From: an uncultured Clostridia bacterium
GTDB taxonomy: Bacteria > Bacillota > Clostridia > TANB77 > CAG-508
Length of the DNA: 64,000 bases
Reading direction: 5' to 3'
NCBI GenBank assembly: GCA_934169725.1
Contig: CAKPOF010000004.1
Span: 1-64,000 of the forward strand
Part shown: positions 27,275 through 37,914 of the stretch, piece by piece
Layout of the letters: each line of letters begins with the position of its first letter
Numbering within the stretch: the first letter of the stretch is position 1
The notes under the pieces: model-generated
What the model was told of the DNA's origin: nothing
The model's input: the letters and a program-made list of their open reading frames with translations, nothing else
Database searches by the model: none
Translations under genes and position numbers: made by a program

Positions 27275-29770
27275 ATGAAAGTTTTTCTAAAAAGAATAGG
27301 GTATAAATTAACAATTATTTCTACACTAATTATAATTATTTTTAATTGTATAATTCCTATAAATGTAAAAGCTCATGACGGAATGGGAGGAACATTATTC
27401 AAACCTATAAAAGATTTAGTATGTGGATTAGCAGATGTGGCGTTAAATATACTGCAAGATACAATGATGCCAAATGCTCCAAAGGCAATAGATAAAAGAT
27501 CAATTGCTGATATAAAAACAGCAGAAGATTGGGAAAAGTACACAGAAGAAGGAGGACCGTTAAACTTTATTAAGGCAATGGCTTCAACTATAGATTCAGG
27601 AAGTCATAAGCTTTCAATTTTTACTTCAGCACATAATTTTCTTAATAACAGATGGGAAGATATAAAAAGTGCATTTACAGGAAATGATCCGCAGTATGAT
27701 ACTATTAAAAAATTTTATGAAAATACGGTTTTACCAATAATTTTATATAGTCCAGCAACTATATTTTATAATAAAGTTCCTGCATTAGATGTTAATTTTA
27801 TAAAACCATCAGTAACATATGCAGGTGGAAAAAGATCAGGAGCTAAAGTTGATAAAAATAAAAATATTAAAGACAGTTATATTCAAAATAAAGATAATAG
27901 CACAAGTGACGATGAAAAATTTGAATATAACACGGCATATCAATTAAGAGATACTATTGCAGGATGGTATAATGCATTTAGAGATATTGCAATGGTTGCA
28001 TTATTATCAGTTTTAGTATATGTAGCAATAAGAATAATTTTATCAAGTACAGCTGGAGAAACAGCAAAATACAAACAAATGCTAAAAGATTGGGTATTAG
28101 CTTTATGTTTATTATTTGTTATGCATTATTTAATGGCTTTTTTATTAGATTTTTCAACATCTTTAACAAATGTTATAAATACAGATGGAATTATAGAAAA
28201 AAGTACAGGGCAAGATATATTTATGGAACAAGCGAGATATAGAGCTGGTGATTCAGCTTTAGCTGATGAAGTAGAAGATATAGGAACACAATTTGGATAT
28301 ATTTTAATTTATGTAGTGTTAGTTATATATACACTTATGTTTACATGGAAGTATTTAATGAGACTTATATATTTAGCCTTTTTGACTATGATAGCACCAC
28401 TAGTGGCAATCACATATCCAATAGATAAAATTGGTGATGGAAAAGCACAAGCCTTTCAAGTATGGTTTAGGGAATATGTGTTTAATGTGTTATTACAACC
28501 AATGCATATGGTGTTGTACACAGTGCTAATTGCAACAGTATCTGACTTTGCTCAAAAAAATATGATATATGCATTAGCAGCGATAGGATTTTTGTTACCA
28601 GCGGAAAAATTAGTGAAAACAATGTTTGGATTTAATAAAGCAGATGGTGGAGGATTATCAGCGGCTCTTACAGGTGCAAGTATATTTGGTACAGCATCTA
28701 GTTTAGCTGAAAAAGCTTTTGGAAAATTACCGGGAGGTAGTTCTAGCAGTGGTTCTGGAGGAAATTCAGGAGGAAGTGGAGATTCCTTAGATAAAATACA
28801 TTATAGTAGACAAGCAGAAAGTACAGTTCCTAAAGGATTAGATGGATTTAAAGAACAACCTAAAAGTTTAGTAGCTCAAAGAGGTGGAAAAGTAAAATCT
28901 GTATCTGGAGTAAATAGAAGTGGAAAGAATTTGTTAGCAGGAAAAACAAATAAAGGAATGTTAAATAAGGGAGCATTAAAAAAATCAAATCCTAATGGAT
29001 ATAAGTTAAAGAAAACAACAGCAGTAGCCGGAGGAATGCGAAAATTAGGAGTACGTCCTTTATTAGGCAAAGCCGCAAAATTTGGTGTAAATACAATAAA
29101 AGGTGCTACAACTATGACAGGACGATTTGTTAAAAAATATACTAAACCAGCAATAAAAGTTGGAGTAGGTGCTACTCTTGCTGGTACAGGAGCAATGATT
29201 GGTGCTGCTGCAGGATTAGCAACAGATGATTATTCAAATATAGCAAAATTAGGAGCAGCAGGTGCTGGAGTTGGAATATTAGCAGGAAAGAAAACAGTAG
29301 ATGCAGCCAAATATGCTAAAGAAAAACTGCCAGAGTTTGGAAAAGAGAGAATAGAAGATTTTAAAGAAGGATACAATGGACCAGAAAGATATGCTGAAAA
29401 GATGAAAGAAAAAGCAAATAAAAAATCAGATAAGGAATGGAAAAAAGACAAAGATGTAATAGCTAGATTTCAAAGAGAATATGGAAAAGAATATAAAGAA
29501 AAAATGGATAAGGCTATGGATTTAAGAAAAGCAGGGGTAACAGAACAAAAGGATATAGAGAGTGCCTTGAATTTAATGGATAAAAATGAAGGTTTAAATG
29601 CTAATCAAGCCGCAAATATAATGAATTTTTCAAAAGGATTAGATAAGAAAGATTTATTAAATACAGATACTAGAAAAAATTTAAGAAATAAAGCAAAAGA
29701 AATGACAGGCAGTGATAAAAAAGCTGATAAAGTAATGGATCTTGTAGATCAAAAATTAAGATTAAAATAG
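27275..29770 (+). CDS. VirB6/TrbL-like polytopic membrane protein with a long soluble tail
   Basis: 831 residues. A signal peptide ends near KAHDG; an extracellular part runs to about residue 225; five to six membrane helices follow (230-450, including MVALLSVLVYVAIRIIL and LIYLAFLTMIAPLVAITYPIDK), characteristic of VirB6/TrbL, the membrane core of the channel. After residue 470 a Ser/Gly linker leads to a basic region with a GAGATLAGTGAMIGAAAGLA-like hydrophobic stretch near 640 and a charged, helical C terminus. It starts one base after the virB4 stop. Confidence 0.85.
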   Translation: MKVFLKRIGYKLTIISTLIIIIFNCIIPINVKAHDGMGGTLFKPIKDLVCGLADVALNILQDTMMPNAPKAIDKRSIADIKTAEDWEKYTEEGGPLNFIKAMASTIDSGSHKLSIFTSAHNFLNNRWEDIKSAFTGNDPQYDTIKKFYENTVLPIILYSPATIFYNKVPALDVNFIKPSVTYAGGKRSGAKVDKNKNIKDSYIQNKDNSTSDDEKFEYNTAYQLRDTIAGWYNAFRDIAMVALLSVLVYVAIRIILSSTAGETAKYKQMLKDWVLALCLLFVMHYLMAFLLDFSTSLTNVINTDGIIEKSTGQDIFMEQARYRAGDSALADEVEDIGTQFGYILIYVVLVIYTLMFTWKYLMRLIYLAFLTMIAPLVAITYPIDKIGDGKAQAFQVWFREYVFNVLLQPMHMVLYTVLIATVSDFAQKNMIYALAAIGFLLPAEKLVKTMFGFNKADGGGLSAALTGASIFGTASSLAEKAFGKLPGGSSSSGSGGNSGGSGDSLDKIHYSRQAESTVPKGLDGFKEQPKSLVAQRGGKVKSVSGVNRSGKNLLAGKTNKGMLNKGALKKSNPNGYKLKKTTAVAGGMRKLGVRPLLGKAAKFGVNTIKGATTMTGRFVKKYTKPAIKVGVGATLAGTGAMIGAAAGLATDDYSNIAKLGAAGAGVGILAGKKTVDAAKYAKEKLPEFGKERIEDFKEGYNGPERYAEKMKEKANKKSDKEWKKDKDVIARFQREYGKEYKEKMDKAMDLRKAGVTEQKDIESALNLMDKNEGLNANQAANIMNFSKGLDKKDLLNTDTRKNLRNKAKEMTGSDKKADKVMDLVDQKLRLK

Positions 29771-29778
29771 AGGAAAAA

Positions 29779-30699
29779 ATGATAAAGTTATTTAGAATAT
29801 ATAATCAAAATAGGAGAATATTCTTAGTAGGATTTATAATTATAATTGCAATAATTGCTATACTTCAAGTGCTAAATAGTTTTGCTAAAAGAAGTACACA
29901 AAATGAAAATGTTATAGTTAATAATACTATTAGTGAATATGGAAAAAATTATGAAGCTGTTACAGGAGAAAAAAAAGAAAACTCTACATATGAGATAGAA
30001 AAAAATATAATAAAAGAATTTTTAGATAATTGTGTTAATGGAAATCCAGAGGCAGCATATGATATTATTTCAGACAATTGTAAAAAATCTGTATATCCAT
30101 CAATAAATGATTTTATTGATGGGTATTATAATATGATATTTAAAGATAATAAAGTTTCATATAACTATCAAGCTTGGTCAGAAGACACATATAAAATTGA
30201 ATTCAGAAACAATATACTTTCAACAGGTATATACTCAGATTCAGTATATACAGAAGATTATTATACAATAGTTGGAAATAAATTAAATATATTTGGATAT
30301 ATAAAGAAACAGGAAGTAAATAAGGAAAATAATGTAAATAACATTAACATTAAAGTAAATAATTTTGAATATTATAAAGATTACGTAATATGTAATTTAA
30401 ACATATTTAATGAAACAGATAAAAATGTATTGGTAAGTTCGTTAAAAAATTCTAAGGATATAAAGATAATTGATGAGAATGATGTTGAATTTTCTTTTTA
30501 TAGTAATGAACTAAATGAGTTAAATGTAATGTTATATAGTGGCCAAAATAAAGAGATATCAATAAAATTTAATATTTCATATAGAGAAGATTTAAAGTTT
30601 AAACAAATAAATTTTAATAACATTATTAAAGATTACGATAAGTTTAAAAATGGTGAAATAGATAATAGTGATGTAATGGATATGCAAATAAAATTATAG
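29779..30699 (+). CDS. Membrane-anchored protein with an NTF2-like domain (possible VirB8 counterpart)
   Basis: 306 residues with one membrane helix (residues 15-36, FLVGFIIIIAIIAILQVL), then an NTF2-like pattern (about 75-175: FLDNCVNGNPEAAYDIISDNCKKSVYP... FIDGYYNMIF) and a second strand-rich domain. Single-helix proteins with an NTF2-like fold are the VirB8/TcpC components of Gram-positive systems, and the position after VirB6 fits. The assignment is by architecture and context. Confidence 0.6.
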   Translation: MIKLFRIYNQNRRIFLVGFIIIIAIIAILQVLNSFAKRSTQNENVIVNNTISEYGKNYEAVTGEKKENSTYEIEKNIIKEFLDNCVNGNPEAAYDIISDNCKKSVYPSINDFIDGYYNMIFKDNKVSYNYQAWSEDTYKIEFRNNILSTGIYSDSVYTEDYYTIVGNKLNIFGYIKKQEVNKENNVNNINIKVNNFEYYKDYVICNLNIFNETDKNVLVSSLKNSKDIKIIDENDVEFSFYSNELNELNVMLYSGQNKEISIKFNISYREDLKFKQINFNNIIKDYDKFKNGEIDNSDVMDMQIKL

Positions 30700-30729
30700 T
30701 TAAAAATGTAACAGAATAGAGGTGATACA

Positions 30730-33700
30730 GTGTCAGCCTTAGATTTCAAAGGAAAAGGTAATGTATTAGTTAAAGCAATAAAATTTCATATAAAAGTAAT
30801 AGTCACTAAACTACTACTTACAATAATTATATTAACAGCTGTTGCAGCGTCAGTGACTGGAATTATAAGAGAAACAAGAGAAGCATTGACAAGTTTATTG
30901 AATAAAAACTTTTTCTCATCGATATCATCAGATAGTGATAATAAGAAAAGTTCTGATGATACAGATGATACAGAAGATGTATCAAAATTAATAGAAATAC
31001 AAGGAAATGAAGATGATGGATATTACTTAGAATTTAAAAGTGATACAGATGATAAATTAAAAAAGGTATTAAATAAAAATAAAAGTACATATAATTCAAT
31101 TGGAGTAAAAGATGTCAGTACTTTAAAAAAGTTTTTAAAAGCACAAATGGTTACAGAATATCCAAATTTAGGAAGTTCTGTAGTTGGAAATTCAGATAAA
31201 ACATTAGATGGATGTTTGTTTATAGGGGATTCAATTATAAAAGGATTAAAAGAACATGGTAATATTTCTAATAACAATGTTCAATATAAAGGTGTAAGTA
31301 AATCAACGCCAGCTAATTGGTCAAAAGATGAGAGTGTTGATGGGAAAAAGACATATAGTGATTTACCAGATGAATCGGATTCTATAAAGTCCATATGTGT
31401 AATGTTAGGGATGAATGCACCTGATGAGATAGATGAAATGAAAGATTTTTTGGAAAAACTTCATAAAAAGTATCCTAAAAATATAATTTTTGTTCAAAAA
31501 TTGTGGACAATTACAAATGGTGATGAAAAAGAAAATAGTAACATAGAAAATTTCAATAATGAAATAAAAACATATTGCTCACAAAATACATATTTGCGTT
31601 TTATAGATGCATCTTCAAATCTTGAATTTAAAAGTAAAAGTATAGAGCCTAAAGAAGAAAGTTATGAAACACTAGCTAAAAATATAAAAGAAAAACTTTC
31701 AATAGAAAATATAGGTGAAGAAGAAAATAAAAAAAACCAAGATAAATTTCAGGGTGCTATAAAAATAAGAAGAGTTACACCAAATAAAAATATTGGTGAA
31801 TATAAAGATACATCTGGTTCCGATATTAAAGCAGAAAATGAAGGAAATACTGGAGAAGGATTAGGTAAAAAAAGTAATATACCAGATAATATAAAGAATA
31901 AAATTATAACTATTAATAATATACCAGAAAAATCAAAAGAAACATTAGATGATTTATCATATTTGACTATACCATACATAAATTTTAAAGGTGATGTGAA
32001 AGACGGTCATATGATTGTAGATTCAAAAGTTGCAGATGAAATATTAGAAATATTTCAAGAATTATATAATATAAAATATCCAATAAATAAAATAGAGATA
32101 CCAGAAGAGTATTATGATGAAAATGATAATACTAAAGATTGTGAAAGTAGTGCAATAGATGAAAATGATACATATTCATATTATTACGGTTCTACAACAT
32201 CTCAATTGACAGGAAATGCTTTAGTTTTGAATCCAAAAATAAATCCGAAGATTAGTAATGGAAAAGCAGAACACGAAAATGCTAGTAAATATGTAAATAG
32301 AAAAGATACAAATAATTTATCAAATGAAGAAAAATCTGCACTTATAACAAAAGAAAGTGAAGCTTATAAAATATTTAAAAAATATGGATGGACGTGGAAT
32401 GGAGAAGATGAAGATAATCCTAATTATGGATATTTTGAAAAGAAAACAACTGATAAAACAAATTCAGAGACTAGTTCAATAGATTCAAAAGTTTATGACT
32501 TAAAATATGTTCCAGAAAAGGATTTTGATGAATATGTTAAGAAAAATGATTCAAAAGCGTTGGATGTATTTACATTAGATAAAAACAAACAAGTAAAAAT
32601 TGCAACATGGAACTATACTACTGATGGTGGTACAAAAATTACAGAGGGGAATACAATTAACTATATTGATGCATTGTCAAAATATAGTATGCCAATTGAT
32701 TACTTGTTGACATTATTGGTACATACGGAGGATAAAGATTTTTGTGAAGGATTAGCAGATTTAGCAATACAAAGTGAATATATTATTACGATACAGGATA
32801 AGGTTACAACTGTACAAACAACAGAAAAAACTACAACAGTAGTAAAAAATTATAATAAAGAAAATGATTATTTATCAACAGAAAATTCAAGTAGTAAGAC
32901 GGAAGTTTCTATTTCTGAAGATGCTACCCAAGTAGTTGAAGTTACATATGTTGACTGCTGGTATTTTAGATTTTCAAAAGATTATAGTTATAGTACAGAA
33001 TATTTAGAAAGTGCTAGTTCAAAAGGCTCTAGTAAAAACTTATCGGGAGAAGCTGGAAAACTTATAGGTAATTTTACAATCACATCGTATTGTCCTTGCA
33101 TAAAATGTAATGGAAAATATTCAGTGGAAGCAGGTGGCTCTGGAAAAACTGCAAGTGGTACTATGCCAGAAGCAGGACTAACTATAGCATCAAATATTTT
33201 ACCTTTAGGAACATATGTTATGTTTAATAACCATGTTTATCGTGTAGAAGATACTGGGACAGGTCTTCCAGGAAATTGGATAGATTTATATGTAAATACT
33301 CATCAAGAAGCATTAAATTGGGGAAGAAAAACTTTACCAGTATATTATGCAAATAATGTTGGAGAAGAAAAAAGTACATTAAATGGCAATGATAATGATA
33401 CATTAAGTATTAGTATTGATGCAATGGGAAAAATAAACAAAGCACAGACTTCTAATACAGATGGCCCTAAAACAACAAAAACCACATCAACAAATGGTAA
33501 TTATAAAGCAACAACGACAACAAAGACAACGACAACAGGTACAATTACATATGAATATACAACAGGAAATGCAAAAAGATCTGGAAATTCACAAAAATTT
33601 GTTGATTTATACAAAAGTAAAAAATGTAAAAATGTAAGAAATGTTAAATATGTACCTTGGATTGTAGAATCTTTAAAGAAAAATAACAAAACAGCTAATA

Positions 33701-34890
33701 TGGTTGAGATAACGGAATATTTATTTGCACAGGCAACAGGAGAAAAATATGAAAATAGCTCATTAGTTTTCCAAGAATATGATCCAGGAACTTTTCAAAG
33801 TGCTACAGAAACAACAGGATTAGATACATTTTTAGAGTATTTACATGCTTGGGAAGGACATGAAGGAATAAGCGCAGATGGAAAAAAATATAGAATTGGC
33901 GATGATGGATATGGTAACGTAACAGTTGGATATGGTGTTGATATATTTAATGGAGGACATGCTAAAAAATTTAAAGCAGCAGGATACTCTACAAAAGTTG
34001 GAGATTATGTTCCTGTGGAATTTGTAGATAATTTGGAGAAAGAAGAAATACAAGCAAAACTTGACCAAATAAAGGCAAAAACTTCAGGATTGAATTTAAC
34101 ACAATATCAATTATATGCATTAGTAAGTAGGGCATATAACTGTGGAATAAGTGGGGCTTTAGGAACAAGAAATGGAAAAGATTTTGTACAAGCATACAAA
34201 GCATATTGGAATCAGAAAAAAGATGATCAATACAAAGCTACACCTTCTGATAGTATGTATAGTCATAAATTATATACGGAATACATGAGTAAACCTGACA
34301 CTGCAAAAACAAGTGGTGGATCAGTAAAATCTCAAGGATTAGTAAATAGAAGAAAATCTGAATGGATATTATTTAAAACAGGATATTATGATAAAATAAA
34401 AAAATACTGTTCTAATAGTGAAAATGGAGATTTCTTGGAAGTAGCTCAAAAATTGTGGACTAAAGTATGTAATGGTAATTATAGCTATGGAGGTTCTAAT
34501 ATTCCATGTACTGGTTCAACGATTGACTGTAGTTCTTACGCTTCATGGGTATTATATGAATACGGATATACAGAATTTAAAGGAGGACAAAAGGATACAT
34601 CTGCATTTTTAAATACAAATTGGTCAAAAAAATATGGATGGACAGAAATTTCAGTAGGTTCAGGAGAAAATCCTATAAAAAAATTACAACCAGGGGATTT
34701 ATTTGTAAGAGTAGGAGGAGGAACTCATCATATAACACTTGTGGTAGAAATAAAAAATAATAAGATTTATTGTTATGATTGTGGTAGTGCAAACAATTGG
34801 AGAGGTGCAAACGGAAAGGCAATAGATAAATCAGGATTTTTGACAAAGTCGGGAAAAGGAAAAATAATAAGGGTAACACCACCTAAATAA
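30730..34890 (+). CDS. Giant multi-domain cell-wall hydrolase: SGNH + 3D + GH24 lysozyme + NlpC/P60
   Basis: 1386 residues from GTG 30730 (AGAGGTGAT upstream). One membrane helix (residues 25-45) anchors the chain. An SGNH/GDSL-like domain follows with FIGDSIIKGL near 160 and MLGMNAPDE. A 3D domain near 780-870 has the Cys pair YCPCIKC, SGTMPEAGLTIAS, VEDTG and IDLY. A GH24 lysozyme-like domain near 1033-1190 has WEGHEG and VTVGYGVD. A C-terminal NlpC/P60 domain (1235-1386) has the catalytic Cys in TIDCSSYASW and the His in GGGTHHITLV. Such a protein would cut both glycan and peptide bonds, the VirB1-like task of opening the wall for the secretion apparatus. The 340-690 region is unassigned. 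Confidence 0.85.
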   Translation: MSALDFKGKGNVLVKAIKFHIKVIVTKLLLTIIILTAVAASVTGIIRETREALTSLLNKNFFSSISSDSDNKKSSDDTDDTEDVSKLIEIQGNEDDGYYLEFKSDTDDKLKKVLNKNKSTYNSIGVKDVSTLKKFLKAQMVTEYPNLGSSVVGNSDKTLDGCLFIGDSIIKGLKEHGNISNNNVQYKGVSKSTPANWSKDESVDGKKTYSDLPDESDSIKSICVMLGMNAPDEIDEMKDFLEKLHKKYPKNIIFVQKLWTITNGDEKENSNIENFNNEIKTYCSQNTYLRFIDASSNLEFKSKSIEPKEESYETLAKNIKEKLSIENIGEEENKKNQDKFQGAIKIRRVTPNKNIGEYKDTSGSDIKAENEGNTGEGLGKKSNIPDNIKNKIITINNIPEKSKETLDDLSYLTIPYINFKGDVKDGHMIVDSKVADEILEIFQELYNIKYPINKIEIPEEYYDENDNTKDCESSAIDENDTYSYYYGSTTSQLTGNALVLNPKINPKISNGKAEHENASKYVNRKDTNNLSNEEKSALITKESEAYKIFKKYGWTWNGEDEDNPNYGYFEKKTTDKTNSETSSIDSKVYDLKYVPEKDFDEYVKKNDSKALDVFTLDKNKQVKIATWNYTTDGGTKITEGNTINYIDALSKYSMPIDYLLTLLVHTEDKDFCEGLADLAIQSEYIITIQDKVTTVQTTEKTTTVVKNYNKENDYLSTENSSSKTEVSISEDATQVVEVTYVDCWYFRFSKDYSYSTEYLESASSKGSSKNLSGEAGKLIGNFTITSYCPCIKCNGKYSVEAGGSGKTASGTMPEAGLTIASNILPLGTYVMFNNHVYRVEDTGTGLPGNWIDLYVNTHQEALNWGRKTLPVYYANNVGEEKSTLNGNDNDTLSISIDAMGKINKAQTSNTDGPKTTKTTSTNGNYKATTTTKTTTTGTITYEYTTGNAKRSGNSQKFVDLYKSKKCKNVRNVKYVPWIVESLKKNNKTANMVEITEYLFAQATGEKYENSSLVFQEYDPGTFQSATETTGLDTFLEYLHAWEGHEGISADGKKYRIGDDGYGNVTVGYGVDIFNGGHAKKFKAAGYSTKVGDYVPVEFVDNLEKEEIQAKLDQIKAKTSGLNLTQYQLYALVSRAYNCGISGALGTRNGKDFVQAYKAYWNQKKDDQYKATPSDSMYSHKLYTEYMSKPDTAKTSGGSVKSQGLVNRRKSEWILFKTGYYDKIKKYCSNSENGDFLEVAQKLWTKVCNGNYSYGGSNIPCTGSTIDCSSYASWVLYEYGYTEFKGGQKDTSAFLNTNWSKKYGWTEISVGSGENPIKKLQPGDLFVRVGGGTHHITLVVEIKNNKIYCYDCGSANNWRGANGKAIDKSGFLTKSGKGKIIRVTPPK

Positions 34891-34909
34891 TATGTAAAGG
34901 AGAATATAG

Positions 34910-36262
34910 ATGAATGTAAATCCTAAAAAAATTATTATAATGATTATTATAGTTATAATATTAATGTTAATAATATTTTTTATAAAAAATAAGATTGACA
35001 AAAAAGATGATGAATCCTATAATCAACCAGAAAAAAGTAATATTGTTGAGAATAATGTAAGTGAAAATGAAAGTAAAAAAGTAACACAGGATACAATGTT
35101 TTATACAGTTGAATCATGTATTAATAAATATTACGGATATCTTTCAGAAAATAAATCAAATGATGATGAAGCAATAGGTATAGATAACGAATTTTCAAAA
35201 GATGATATAGAAGCTAATAAAAATATGAGGATAAAAGAAATATTAGGTATATTTAGAAAAAGATTTATAGAAAAAAATGATATAAATGAAAACAATATAG
35301 AAAAATTTATAAAAGAATATGATAATGGTGTAGAATTTTCAGCTGAAAAAATGAATGTAATACAAAAGGATAATATTAGTTTATATGCGGTGTATGGAAA
35401 AGTAAATGATTTAAAAAATGGTGATACAGTTGATGAACAATATTTTATTGTAGAATTAGACGAGAGTATAAATACATTTTCTATTGAATTATTAAAAAAT
35501 GTTAATAAAATTGATGAGATAGAATTAAAGATAGAAGATACGGAAATAGAGGAAAATGACTATAATCAATTTGATTATACAAGACTAAATGACGAAGAAA
35601 TATCAAAAAAATATTTTGATATTTATAAAGAGGCTATGATTCTAGAACCAGAAAAAGCATATAATTATTTAGATAAAGAGTATAGAGAAAAAAGATTTGG
35701 AAATGCAGAAAATTATATAAAATACATTGAAAATAACAGTGAAGAATTATCTGGTATTATATTTAAACAATATTTAGTTAATGAACATGATGATTATTCT
35801 GAATATGTATGTAAAGATCAATATCAAAATTTATATATTTTTAACGTGACAGCTGTCAAAGAATTTACAACAAAATTAGATACTTATACAATTGCTACTA
35901 ATAAATTTTTGGATACATATAATGACTCTAAGAATGAAGAAAAAGTTAATATGAATATAAATAAATGGTTTTTGATGTTAAATAATAGAGATTATAATTC
36001 TGCATATAATGTATTAGACGAAACGTTTAGAAATGAAAATTTTGGTAATGAAGAAAATTTTGAAAAATATATGAAAGAAATGTATCCATTACACTATAAA
36101 GTTACATTAAAAAACTTTTCAGAGCAATCAGATGTATATACTCAGGATATCATATTCTCTGATATAACTGGAGAAGATGAATTGGAAAATGAAAATACAA
36201 TAATAATGCAACTAAAAGATAATACAGATTTTGTTATGTCATTTAGTGTCAGAAGGCATTAA
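34910..36262 (+). CDS. Membrane-anchored protein with NTF2-like repeats
   Basis: 450 residues with an N-terminal membrane helix (residues 7-25), an acidic linker, and two related segments near 235-290 (KKYFDIYKEAMILEPEKAYNYLDKEYREKRFGNAENYIKYIE) and 350-395 (NRDYNSAYNVLDETFRNENFGNEENFEKYMKEM). These share the A-Y-x-x-L-D-x-x-(Y/F)-R-x-x-x-F-G-N pattern, so the gene holds an internal duplication of an NTF2-like unit. It is the last gene of the locus and is followed by a strong terminator. Function unknown; a structural partner of the secretion complex is likely. Confidence 0.65.
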   Translation: MNVNPKKIIIMIIIVIILMLIIFFIKNKIDKKDDESYNQPEKSNIVENNVSENESKKVTQDTMFYTVESCINKYYGYLSENKSNDDEAIGIDNEFSKDDIEANKNMRIKEILGIFRKRFIEKNDINENNIEKFIKEYDNGVEFSAEKMNVIQKDNISLYAVYGKVNDLKNGDTVDEQYFIVELDESINTFSIELLKNVNKIDEIELKIEDTEIEENDYNQFDYTRLNDEEISKKYFDIYKEAMILEPEKAYNYLDKEYREKRFGNAENYIKYIENNSEELSGIIFKQYLVNEHDDYSEYVCKDQYQNLYIFNVTAVKEFTTKLDTYTIATNKFLDTYNDSKNEEKVNMNINKWFLMLNNRDYNSAYNVLDETFRNENFGNEENFEKYMKEMYPLHYKVTLKNFSEQSDVYTQDIIFSDITGEDELENENTIIMQLKDNTDFVMSFSVRRH

Positions 36263-36292
36263 AAAGGAGTTTATTATAAACTCCTTTTTTTA
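36261..36292. terminator. Bidirectional terminator
   Basis: AAAAAGGAGTTTA and TAAACTCCTTTTT form a tight stem with T-rich tails in both directions, between the convergent secretion operon and the DnaJ-like gene. Confidence 0.85.
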
Positions 36293-36946
36293 ATCAAATA
36301 AAGTTTTTAATGCATTTGTAATAGATATAAGAACTATATTATTGTTATATAAATTTTCTAGTAATTTTTTCGCAAAAGGTGTATGAAAAAAAATAAATAA
36401 TATAAAGAAAACAATGCAAATAGATATTAAATTTTTTACATAATCCTTAAATGTTTTTTTATACCTTATTTTATATCCTCTATTTTTTAAATCTTGTATA
36501 TAAGCATCATAATAAGCTTTTTGTTTAGCTTCATTTAACTGTTGTTCATATTCTAAATCTCTAGAATAATTTTCATTTTTAGTATCTAAATCAGGAGTAT
36601 AATGTTGTTCATTATATTCAGTATTAGTTGGTTGTGAATATTGTTTAGATTGTAAATCATTTAATTTATTTTTTAAAATTTGATTTTGTTTATACATTTC
36701 ATCATATTTATCCTGAGATATATCATTGTTAGCTAAAGTTTGGTCATAATTAGCTTTAGAAATAGGGTCAGATAATGTTTGATAAGCTTCATTTATTTGT
36801 TTAAATATTTCTTCAGATTTTTTTTTATTTAATTCATCTTGTAAATCCGGATGATATTTTTTTGCTAGAGTTTTATAAGCTTTTTCTATTATTTCTGGTG
36901 ATGCGTTTCTATCAATTTCTAATAATTTATAATAATCTTTTTCCAT
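36290..36946 (-). CDS. DnaJ-domain membrane protein
   Basis: 218 residues. Residues 1-65 form a J domain (DYYKLLEIDRNASPEIIEKAYKTLAKKYHPDL) with the HPD triad needed to stimulate Hsp70, then a Gln/Asn-rich charged linker (75-145) and a C-terminal membrane helix (about 170-190). It lacks the Gly/Phe, zinc and C-terminal domains of true DnaJ, so it is a tail-anchored J protein directing DnaK to a membrane-linked task. RBS AAAGGAT. Confidence 0.85.
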   Translation of the reverse strand: MEKDYYKLLEIDRNASPEIIEKAYKTLAKKYHPDLQDELNKKKSEEIFKQINEAYQTLSDPISKANYDQTLANNDISQDKYDEMYKQNQILKNKLNDLQSKQYSQPTNTEYNEQHYTPDLDTKNENYSRDLEYEQQLNEAKQKAYYDAYIQDLKNRGYKIRYKKTFKDYVKNLISICIVFFILFIFFHTPFAKKLLENLYNNNIVLISITNALKTLFD

Positions 36947-37056
36947 AGTATTTATCCTTTCATAATAAATATATCATAAAAAATATAATCAATCAATTGT
37001 AATATTAATAAAAATAACATTTTTAAAAATTATTCATATATTATAATGGTGATAAA

Positions 37057-37914
37057 ATGAAATTAGGATTAAGTTTGTCTGGTGGAGGAGTTAAAGGTGC
37101 TGCTCATATTGGTGTATTAAAGGCTTTAGATGAGAATAATATAAGAATTGATAGTATAGCTGGAACTTCTTCTGGAAGTATTGTAGCAATATTATATGCA
37201 ATGGGATTTTCTTCAGATGAAATATATAAAATTTTTAAAAAATATTGTAAAAAAATTGGTTATATAGAGCTTAAAAATATATTTAAATTAATTTATGGAA
37301 TTTTTATAAAAAAGAAAATTATAATTGATGGATTAAATAGTGGTAAAAAAATAGAAAAAATGATTAATGAAATTGGGAAAGAAAAAAATATTTTTAATAT
37401 TTCAGATATTAAAATGCCATTGGTAATTCCTGCTGTTGATATGTATTCTGGAAAAGTAATATGTTTTTCTTCTTTTAATAATAAAAAAAGAATTTTAAGT
37501 AATACGATTTTTATAAATAGTGCAAATATTGGTAAAGTTGTTAGAGCTAGCTGTAGTTATCCTGTAGTTTTTTCTCCTTGTGAATTTAATTCTAGCAAAT
37601 TAATAGATGGTGGAATAAGAGAAAATACTCCATGGAGAGAACTAAAAGAGATTGGTACAGAGAGAGTATTAAGTGTAGTTTTTAAAGAAGATTTTGATAA
37701 AAAATGTTGTTTAAATATAGTGGAAGTGGCAGGAAGATCGATTAACCTAATTTGTAATGAATTATCTAATTATGAATGGGATGGTACAGATTATTTAATG
37801 GAGATAAAAAGTAAAAAAATAGGTTTGTTAGATATGGATAAAATTGAGGAGTTATATAATTTAGGGTATACACAGGCTAAAGAATGTTTGAGGAATTTAA
37901 ATTTAAAAGTATAA
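37057..37914 (+). CDS. Patatin-like phospholipase family protein
   Basis: 285 residues. It carries the oxyanion motif LSLSGGGVKGAAHIGVL, the nucleophile elbow GTSSGS (Ser near residue 44) and the catalytic Asp in DGGIRENTP near 190, so a complete Ser-Asp dyad of the patatin/RssA family. It is likely a lipid acyl hydrolase of unknown substrate. Start ATG after GGTGAT. It is transcribed alone, divergent from the DnaJ-like gene. Confidence 0.88.
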   Translation: MKLGLSLSGGGVKGAAHIGVLKALDENNIRIDSIAGTSSGSIVAILYAMGFSSDEIYKIFKKYCKKIGYIELKNIFKLIYGIFIKKKIIIDGLNSGKKIEKMINEIGKEKNIFNISDIKMPLVIPAVDMYSGKVICFSSFNNKKRILSNTIFINSANIGKVVRASCSYPVVFSPCEFNSSKLIDGGIRENTPWRELKEIGTERVLSVVFKEDFDKKCCLNIVEVAGRSINLICNELSNYEWDGTDYLMEIKSKKIGLLDMDKIEELYNLGYTQAKECLRNLNLKV

